Position numbers and translations under genes: made by a program. DNA of 64,000 nucleotides from assembly GCA_009599575.1 (NCBI GenBank), contig VWND01000005.1:1612001-1676000 (forward strand), written 5' to 3'. The stretch is from Blumeriella jaapii (lineage: Eukaryota > Ascomycota > Leotiomycetes > Helotiales > Drepanopezizaceae). The first letter of the stretch is position 1, and every line of letters begins with the position of its first letter. The notes under the pieces are model-generated. The model had not been told where the DNA came from. It worked only from the letters and a program-made list of their open reading frames with translations, and searched no databases. Shown here in pieces: positions 56,657 to 64,000 of the stretch.

Positions 56657-57036
56657 CAAGAAAAGAACACAGGGAAGGAGAAAAAAAGTTATAGTCCTAT
56701 ACCCACTGATCAACAACGCAACGGAACGAAATACGTAAAGACAGGGTAAATCGAGTAAATCAACAAGGATCTACCTCCTCCCCTTCTCTTCCATCTCACC
56801 GTAGCGTACCTATCTTCTCCCCCACCCCCAAAAAAGCGCTACTCAACATCAGACAGATTATTAGACTCCCTTCCTACCTATTTACCCATTTTCTGGAGGA
56901 GGAGCGGAAGGATGTAGGGAGACGTGCCGTGCAGACCTACAGTACTACACTGCGCGTAAAGCCCAGAACTCAAAAACGTACCTACTTTCAGGAGTAGGTA
57001 TCATCTAGGTGATTCACTCGCCTCCTTCTTTCGCCT

Positions 57037-57048
57037 TGTGTGTGTGTG

Positions 57049-57094
<46 letters not shown>
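57037..57094. repeat. GT then GA dinucleotide microsatellite
   Basis: TGTGTGTGTGTGTG is followed by about 20 GA units. Confidence 0.9.
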
Positions 57095-57098
<4 letters not shown>

Positions 57099-57617
57099 GA
57101 AGAGGGAGGAAACCTCCGTCGTCATCATTCATTCGTTTCAAATCAATCCGCCTCTCCGAACTTTTCGGAAATCGATTGTATATGGCTCTATGACAGACTA
57201 TGGTATCATGTCAAATCTTCACTAGCTCCTTTCCAGTATTCGTGACACTGATTTTCCGCTTTTCCCCTCGCTTGCCCACCTGGTATCCTCCTACGATATT
57301 ATGAAGCCCATCCCAACGAGCCCGGCATATGCATATTCTATGTAACATGGTATCATAACAACAAAAACCAAACACCCCGAATTTGCTGTCGTTAAAAGTA
57401 CAAGAGGGAAAGGTAGAAATTCATCGCCAAACGAGGAAATGTTTTGAAGAACGGATGGATAAATATACACGAGAAGGCAAGTTTTTTTGCGGCGAAAATG
57501 GGCGTCGGCTTCCCAGTTTTGCTTTGCGACAGTGGGCGTCATCTTGTGCCTGAAGCGGAGCGCAACGTTGCTCGCTGAGACGAGAAAACAAAAGTGTTTC
57601 TACGCACTGAACGTGCA

Positions 57618-60607
57618 TCAAGCCCCAGCCTTGATCGACCCTCGACTCCTGAGGGAAGCCCTCGCGCTCGTGCTCGCGCTCTCGGGCAACGGAAGAGGCG
57701 GCAACGCGCAGTCTGGCGGCGGCGCGGGAGGAGGCCCGCCCACCATCACCGGCAAGCTGTGTCGGCCCGCGGCGCCCTTCCCATCCTGCTTCACCTTCTG
57801 CGGAAGCGACGGCGATAGCACGTACTCCTCATCTCCTGACGCGGGACTTGTGCTCTGCGAGGAGAAAAAGCACCCGCCTGGTAAGGCTGATGGAGAGCAG
57901 GGTATAGTCTGCAGCTTGGAGGCGATGTGGAAGTGCGCGATGTGATTCCCTGGAGGCGAGGGACAGATCATGCTCGTCGGTCTTTGGACCTTCGTCTTGG
58001 TGTTTGCTAAGACGGGTATGCGGCCGGTGGTTTCTAACCGGGCCCTGCTTTTCGGACGCCGATCTGGATACGGCGCGCTCTCGGTTCCGATGGTAGGAGA
58101 CTCTGGGCCAAAGAGGCGCAGGCACGACTGGCTTTCCAACGACTCGTCAAGTGGCGGAGGAGGACTTCCCGACGCGTCGAGAGTATAGTGCTTCTCGCTT
58201 ATCTCGCACAAGGTCTGCATACTGCTGTAGCGGCGCGGCACGTGGAATTCTATGGCTGACAGTTCAGGCCCGCTGAGTGGGATAAGACTGGATCTGCGCT
58301 TTCGCAAGGGAATAAGAACGTCCAGGGAGGGCAACGGAGGGGAGCGGATTGGGATGTCAACGACTGATGGTTTAGCCGCAGTGGCGAGCGAGAGAGACAT
58401 TTGACTTGACGTGACGCGTTCGGATTCCGGAGAGCCTTTGATAGGAGAGAGAGGAGGAGGCATTCGCAGGGCGGCTGGCGGTCCTTTGCGGGCGCCCTTA
58501 AGGACAGAGTCGCGCGGGCGGGTTGCTGTTGTCATTGTCGCCGGTGTTTTTGTGGGAAATAGCGATATGGTGCTATTTGCTGTCGTATATCGCTTACTTG
58601 ACGAGTTCGGGACGCTGAAGTTCGGTGTAATGCCCGGTGAGCGGCCTTGCCCTTCGCTACCTGTCTGGTCGTATGTGGAGTGCCGGTGGACCTTTATTGG
58701 AGCGTAGACTTGAAGGTCGGGAATTTGCACGACTTGCATGGATCTTCTGCGTTCGTTGAGCGCCGCAGCGTTCGGTCTCAGATGCACGCTCTCAGCAGCC
58801 TTAGGTGGTGGGATGTCGTCGAAGCTGATCTCACGAATCGGTGAAGTGGCCGGGGTAGAGCATTGAGATGTCATGAACGTTCGCTGGCCGGAGGACACGT
58901 AGGAAAGCCTGTTGGTGCCCTCCTTCAGGCTGTCGAGCTGTTTCCCTTCACTCGAGGCGATACTACCTGACACCGACATGTGGCCAGTTGACGACCGGAC
59001 CGATGATGAACGAGGTTCGGTCAGTATTGCAACAGTCTCATCGAGCTTGGCTTGAAGTTCATCAGTCTTTTCCCTAGCCCAAGGCCTAGGGCTACAGGAC
59101 TGGCTGTGAGGTGTTGGGGGCTCAGAATTTTGATCTGGATCACGCCTAACGAGATATCGGTGACTTGACTGCGCTCTCAACTGCTGCGCTTTCAACTGCA
59201 TAACTTTACGGTCCGCACAGGGTTTCTCCGTTTCAGTACCGTGTTTCTTGCCGCCCAAAGCTTCGATTTCCCTTCTGATCACTGCGAGCCACGAGTCCAT
59301 GTCTTCGGCACTGTCTAAAACCAGGAGCAAGCTTGTGGCAGTCCTCTTGTAATCGGCACCTCTGAAAGTAAGACGTGATAACAGTGATCGTGGGTCCGAA
59401 GCTGGAGTGCCATCAGAATCCATTGCTCGTGAGACTTGGAGCACCCAGTGCTTCCCCGGTATCACATCGCTAGCAAACGCGACTGGTCATCAATTAGTGG
59501 CGATTAAGACCAAGACTTTTGGCTCAGCACTTACCCGAATCTTTGCCCAGCTGCATCATCTTTTCAGGCAACCTGTCAAAGGAGCCATCTCCAGCATACT
59601 GGAGCAAGTACCCAGAAGTCACCAAGACATATATTTTATGCGTCCAGTCCGCTTTCGAGATCGAACCGGACAATTGCCTACGATGCTTGCTCTTTGCTCT
59701 TTCGGCCTTCTTCGGTGCCGCGTTCTGTGCCTCGTCCGGGGTGGTCTGCGCAAACTCGTCTCTTAGACTGTTTTGACGCTGACGGGTGGTGCTCAAGCGC
59801 AATATTGTGTCCGTAGATAACGTAGAAGCCGAGAGCTGAGCATGTTTTATGGCCTGGGGGTACGCTTGAAAGAGTGGAGGAGGATCCCATGCTGTGGAGG
59901 TTCTCGTCGGCGGCTGTGGGGATGACCTGGTGGAGGATTTGACAGGCTCACCCGGACCAGGCTTATTGAACGTCTTGAAATCCTTCGCCGATCTCGCCTT
60001 TAAATTCAAGAGCAGATGCTTAGAGGCTGATTTGCCAGGAGTTTTAGGCAAGGGCTTCATGGTGATAGAAGATTCTGATCTAGAACCACTTTGTTCTTTC
60101 GTCGTAGACAGGTTGCGAGACACGCCTGCGTCTGCCGCGGCTCTCGCAGATCTCCCGGAAGATTCAGACCTGGGCGTCGATGGGGTCACAGGCGATGTAG
60201 ATGTAGGGCTGTGCTCCTTCTCGACCTTGTTCCGCGTGAATATTGCCCGCAAGCTACCCTTCCCGTCCTTGATCTGTGCCCCTGGTTGCCGAAGAGGGAC
60301 TCGAGTCGCAATGTCTTCCGTGGAAGGGTCAATCATAGGCGGCCGCACTCGGCGGATGGAAGTCGAAACCTCTGGGAACAAGACGGCATCTGACAAGCTG
60401 ATATCCATCATCGTCCCAACAGAAAAGTGCTCGTTTCTCGAGTTGCCGTAGAAGAGATGTAGCAAGACACCGCTACCTGTAGGATTTTCTCCGCAGTCGA
60501 GGAACCGAGCAGTGCCGAGGAAATTCTGACTCGGAGGCTTTTTATGTGAGGGTGCAAGAGGTTTCAGATCGGAGCTCGATGGAGGAACTCGCTCGAAGCA
60601 GTAGTCT
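57618..60607 (-). CDS. PH-domain protein with long disordered flanks, 5' end unresolved
   Basis: Exons 60607(or earlier)-59535 and 59482-57618 are joined by a 52-nt intron with GTAAGT donor and a TAATTGATGACCAG acceptor region. The last exon alone encodes about 620 residues. The PH-like fold spans the junction: ADWTHKIYVLVTSGYLLQY, GDGSFDRLPEKMMQLGK, then PGKHWVLQVSRAMD and SLLLVLDSAEDMDSWLAVIR, with the conserved C-terminal helix tryptophan. PH domains bind phosphoinositides or proteins at membranes. Flanks are Ser/Pro/Thr-rich and basic with SH3-type PPPLFQAYPQ. Upstream, the frame stays open to about 60607 (NFLGTARFLDCGENPTGSG) but has no ATG, so a first exon further left on the minus strand is missing from this model. 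Role unknown. Confidence 0.78.
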
Positions 60608-63266
60608 CAGGGTCCAGAGAGGGAGGGGTACTGCTACGGATGGTTTGCGCGCATCAATTGTTCCGTGGTCGTGACATGTATGTACTTATACGACATACAG
60701 ATCGGTCCGCGAGTGATCAAACACCGGGTGGAAGATGAAGAATAAATGGCGGTGTCTGAGCGAGAAAAGGATCGAGTGCTGTCGAGGGCCAGCACAAGCA
60801 TTGGAAGCAGCAGCCCCAGCGACAAGCAAAAATTGGCGCAGAAAGAGAAAAATCTTCGGGAGGCAAGTAAGCAAAACATCGAAGGCTGGGAAGTGGCCCG
60901 GCATGATCTTGTATGGGAGACCGCTTCTTGCGCACGGGTCTCTCGAAGCCAAAAAGAAAGGTAAATTCCGGGGCTGTCTGTTCTCTCCACCGGTCCAGCC
61001 CCCATGGCCCAGCCCCTGCAACGAAGTGGTACTGTACAGCAGTGTACTGTAGGGCAGAGTACTGTACATACTGGAGTGCAGTATGTGTACATACACATAC
61101 TGTATACTGTACAACGTACAGTATATAGGGGCAGGGGCAGGGGCTGCACATAACTGCACAAATCAACGAGCTTGCACGGAACGTACCATGAAGTTGAACT
61201 GGCTGCCCAACGGCGCTCAGTCTAGCGCTTTAGTAGATCGCCAAGGGGAAATGTCCGAGTGGCTTGAAACCCCGAGATGTAAAGAGGTAGGTGGTTTGCG
61301 ATGTTCAACGAGAGAGGGTGAACAGGTGCTGACCGGTTTGTACTGGACTTCCATGCCTTCTTGTTCAGCGATCACTGGATCTTGCCTTCGTGCGCAAAGT
61401 GGCCCCTCGACTGTGGGCGTCGGCCTGGCACAGTACAGTACATAGTACGTAGCAAGTGTTGTGCAGGTATTGAGGTCACTGCCACACCAGAACATTGTTC
61501 CTGCATTAGAGCGATGCCTGGTGAGAATCTGGGTGATGCGCTGTGGGACCTCCTTAGGCATCGAGCCTGTTGATAAGAGGGTCGTCCGGCCCCCGAAGTA
61601 CCATTTCACCAGTCTCCAAAGCACAGCGTAGGAGGGAGGAGAAGGCAAGGACGGGCTCCCCTTTCGCCTTTCGACGGCAGGCTCTTATCAACGTCCTTTG
61701 ATAACACGGCCAGAAGAGGTTCAGGAAAGGCGAGAGCTGCAACGTCCCACAGGCACTCGAAAGTGGCCACTCATATGAGCGAAGATCTGTGGTAATAAGA
61801 TGCCTCTTTTGAATGGTCTTCCTCTATCATGTAGTCCGTGACATCTGCTTGCCCCGGCGGCGGCAGCGCCTCCCGGACCGAGGGTTCGTCTTTTCGTAGA
61901 GTAGTTGATGGGCGACCAGCGTAGCTAGTGACGTCAACCAGCAGGAAGAAATCAGAAGCATGGTGGCAATGAACACGAATTGGATCGCGAAACAATATCC
62001 ACGGACTGAAGCTTAGTACGCACCACCACGCGTCGGGACTTCTGGGAATCCAAGCTGGCCATCCGTGCACGGAAACCACCGCGAACTCAATTCGTCGCCG
62101 GTTCCCCGCGTCCCGCTCTTTTTCTCAATGTCTCACCAAAGTGCCGCTAAGCAAGTAGAAGCAAGCCGATCTGTACGTAGGTACAGTACGATGTAAGTAG
62201 GAAAGCTGGGCGTGATCCTTCTGATGCAATCGTAGGGATTGGGTTTCTCTGCAGACAGCGAGATCCACACCTTTCCGAGATTCCTCTTTACACAAACCAT
62301 GTGTTGCTCTGCTCGCTCGGCGTGCGTGGTGGTTCGGAAATGTCTTGCTTCAGGCGTCCTGGGACAGAAAGCCACACCCGAGTGCTGGCCAAGTGTTATA
62401 CTGCAAATGCTCCGCAGACGCTCCGCAGATGCTCCGTCGATGTGAGAAAATGGTGACCATGAACATCCATCTCCGTACGGTGTAGAGTCTTCCTCGAAGT
62501 TTCTCGACCCGAGAGTTCGGTTGGGTTGTGGTTGGGCCGGCCGCCAGACGAGGAGGATGAGGTGAAAGGCTATTTGACATTGTATTGAAGTCTGAATCAT
62601 GAAGATCGATGGAGATCAACGAAGATCGTGCAAAGAAAGTAAGGGGTGTAAATGCCGGGCTGGGGGGGAGTCCCCGCAGTCACAGTCCCTGCAGTCCACC
62701 GCTGGATCCCCAGTAGGCCGTGGGCCGTGGCTCTGTGGGTACTGTGAAAGCGGTGTTGGTGTTGGTGCTGGTGCTGGCGCTGGTGCTGGTGGGTCGGAGT
62801 CCATCTACAATGCATTCGCATAGATAGGTACATAGATGGAAGATCGATAGAAGTAGATACGCAATTGGGCCAGCCGATGCAAGATGACACGCAGGTTACA
62901 GTAGGCGTAGGTGAAGAGTTGAATGGAAGAAAGGAACACGGACGGACAGTCGGATTAATCATCGGCCCGCGTAGTCGCTGCCGCTAATCAGAATGTCGTG
63001 TAGTAACTTCTTTTCCGTCCCGTCAGGTCACTGACACAACCACCCGACAATCATCACAACTTCAACGACAACCTTCTATCCTTATGACCTTCAGTATTCG
63101 AAACTCACCACCACCCAGGCGGCATTCACTCCGCCCATACCTACCACCTACCACCTACCACCACCACCACCGCCACCATCCCCCACCTACCCTCCTCCGG
63201 CACCCTCCCCGCCAAATTGGCTTTCTTCCCGATCTTCTCCCGCCCAACGCAGCGAACAGAGCTCCT
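60608..63266. other. Intergenic, clustered palindromic words, one unexplained frame
   Basis: A dense cluster of TACTGTACAG / TGTACATACACATAC words lies at 61028-61130, and another word at 61430-61441. The missing first exon of the PH gene should lie near 60608-60900. A minus frame at 62079-61771 ends in a gene-like charged tail (DYMIEEDHSKEASYYHRS) and overlaps a hydrophobic stretch in another frame. GGTGCTGGTG repeats are at 62753-62790. Short CACCAC repeats close to 63110-63190 precede the last gene. Confidence 0.45.
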
Positions 63267-64000
63267 ATGGCTCCCGACCTGAATTCTCTTCCTCCCTCGC
63301 GATCGACGACTCGGTCCGGATCACAAAGTATGCCACGAACGCTTTCCAACTCGGGCGACGCGGCTGCACCTCGCGGCCCCAGCCCTTCTTCGTCCCCACG
63401 ATCTGCCTCGACCTCCCTTCAAGCCGCGGCTGCTGTCAATGCCGGCCTGCAACAAGAAGACTCACGAAGTACGCGCGATCTTTTTTCCTTCAACCTGTCA
63501 CCTGTTCCAGGTGGGGCGCTCTAGGCGCTCCCGCATCACAAGCACAGCAGCAGTCAAGTTGGCTGGCCTGGATGAGCATCCCACACTTTGTCTCAACCGG
63601 CAGACACGGGGAAAACTCAGGATATCTTGAAGCGGGAATCAGCTTGCTGACGAAATCAATAGGATCTTCTGGCAGCTCCGCCTCCAGAAATAGACAAGCG
63701 TCCCATGCTGGCAGAAGGCGCTCGACGGTCCTGATGAACTTGCAACTCAACGACCCCTCCCTCCCCGCGCCAGGCGAAATGATCAGTGAGCCCCAACACC
63801 GGACTTCCAGCCCGCAATCGCTCGCCGGTTCGCCCATCATGTCGACCGGTGACCCGCGTCACTTTCGTACACCAAGTCTTGGTGAGATACATCAGGAGAT
63901 AGAGCAGGAGCAAGAAGCCCAAGTGGTAAGTCACTTGGAATACCTCTTAAGGCATTGATAAGGTAGCGATGGTCTGCGCGCGCATGTATTTTGGAGCGGG
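63267..64000 (+). CDS. Hypothetical fungal protein with Ser-rich N terminus and helical segment, truncated by window end
   Basis: Not identified by name. Exon 1 (63267-63468; an in-frame ATG at 63084 is an alternative start) encodes MAPDLNSLPPSRSTTRSGSQ and a Ser/Pro-rich stretch with SLQAAAAVNAGLQQEDSR. A 194-nt intron (GTACGC, branch CTGAC, AATAG) leads to exon 2 (63663-63925): RSSGSSASRNRQASHAGRRR, STVLMNLQLNDPSLPAPGEM, and TPSLGEIHQEIEQEQEAQV, the start of a likely coiled coil. A GTAAGT donor follows at 63926 and the rest lies outside the window. The blocks NLQLNDPSLPAPGE and RTPSLGEIHQE recall a conserved uncharacterised fungal protein, from memory. No function is claimed. Confidence 0.65.

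Larger units (their letters stand above)
54427..57617. other. Intergenic, rich in TACTGTA words and simple repeats
   Basis: About 3.2 kb between eIF3g and the PH-domain gene. ACTGTACTGTACGGTACTGTAC lies near 55085-55106, a 15-bp TATCATAGCAGG-type repeat at 55212-55342, clusters of TGTATGTACTGTATG at 55470-55495, an A run of about 48 at 56605-56652 and GT/GA microsatellites at 57037-57094. Frames at 55608-56237 and 56098-56548 have no recognised content. Confidence 0.55.

Overview
The window is nuclear DNA of a filamentous ascomycete. Genes carry short (about 50-110 nt) spliceosomal introns with GTRNGT-type donors and CTAAC/CTGAC branch sites. The gene set is fungal: fused leuC/leuD-type isopropylmalate isomerase, Nur1, Set3, eIF3g, Rab GDI, mitoribosomal uL29m and DHA-type transporters. 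A Dothideomycete is my best guess from the style of the lineage-specific proteins, but this is inference only. No rRNA, tRNA, CRISPR array or intact transposon was seen.

Layout. 1-4.4 kb: no clear gene, apart from a relic resembling the 3' end of a LINE-type retroelement (minus, ~3.5-3.85 kb) and one weak small ORF. 4.5-7.0 kb: leucine biosynthesis enzyme (minus). 9.6-12.9 kb: large low-complexity protein with a C-terminal membrane segment (minus). 14.3-15.7 kb: Nur1-type inner nuclear membrane protein (minus). 16.0-16.6 kb: V-ATPase subunit F (plus). 17.1-17.8 kb: secreted ML/NPC2-type lipid transfer protein (minus). 18.1-18.9 kb: tentative small CxxC protein (minus). 20.5-21.4 kb: EBP-type sterol isomerase family protein (minus). 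22.9-25.9 kb: Set3-type PHD/SET protein (plus). 28.0-29.8 kb: Alg7 (minus). The Set3-Alg7 convergent gap is filled with microsatellites.

30-44.5 kb looks like an accessory island. It holds a spliced, secreted, six-cysteine protein with an 8-copy 21-bp coding repeat; about 3.7 kb of gene-poor, partly AT-rich DNA; a DHA1 drug transporter with a frame break; a 1,106-residue orphan joining an HExxH motif to SAP-like segments; and a degenerate plus an intact member of one orphan family about 2 kb apart.

45.6-54.4 kb returns to housekeeping genes: Rab GDI, uL29m, a ZIFL/Ycr023c-like transporter and eIF3g. 57.6-60.6 kb is a PH-domain protein. A gene cut by the window end begins near 63.3 kb.

Three conserved genes (eIF3g, Rab GDI, DHA1 transporter) each carry a 1-2 nt frame break inside otherwise perfect coding sequence. 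Since eIF3g and GDI are normally essential, small assembly indels are the likeliest cause, and frame-based predictions here should be read with that in mind. Intergenic DNA is rich in a dispersed palindromic word, TACTGTACAGTA, and in TACC/GTAGG runs.
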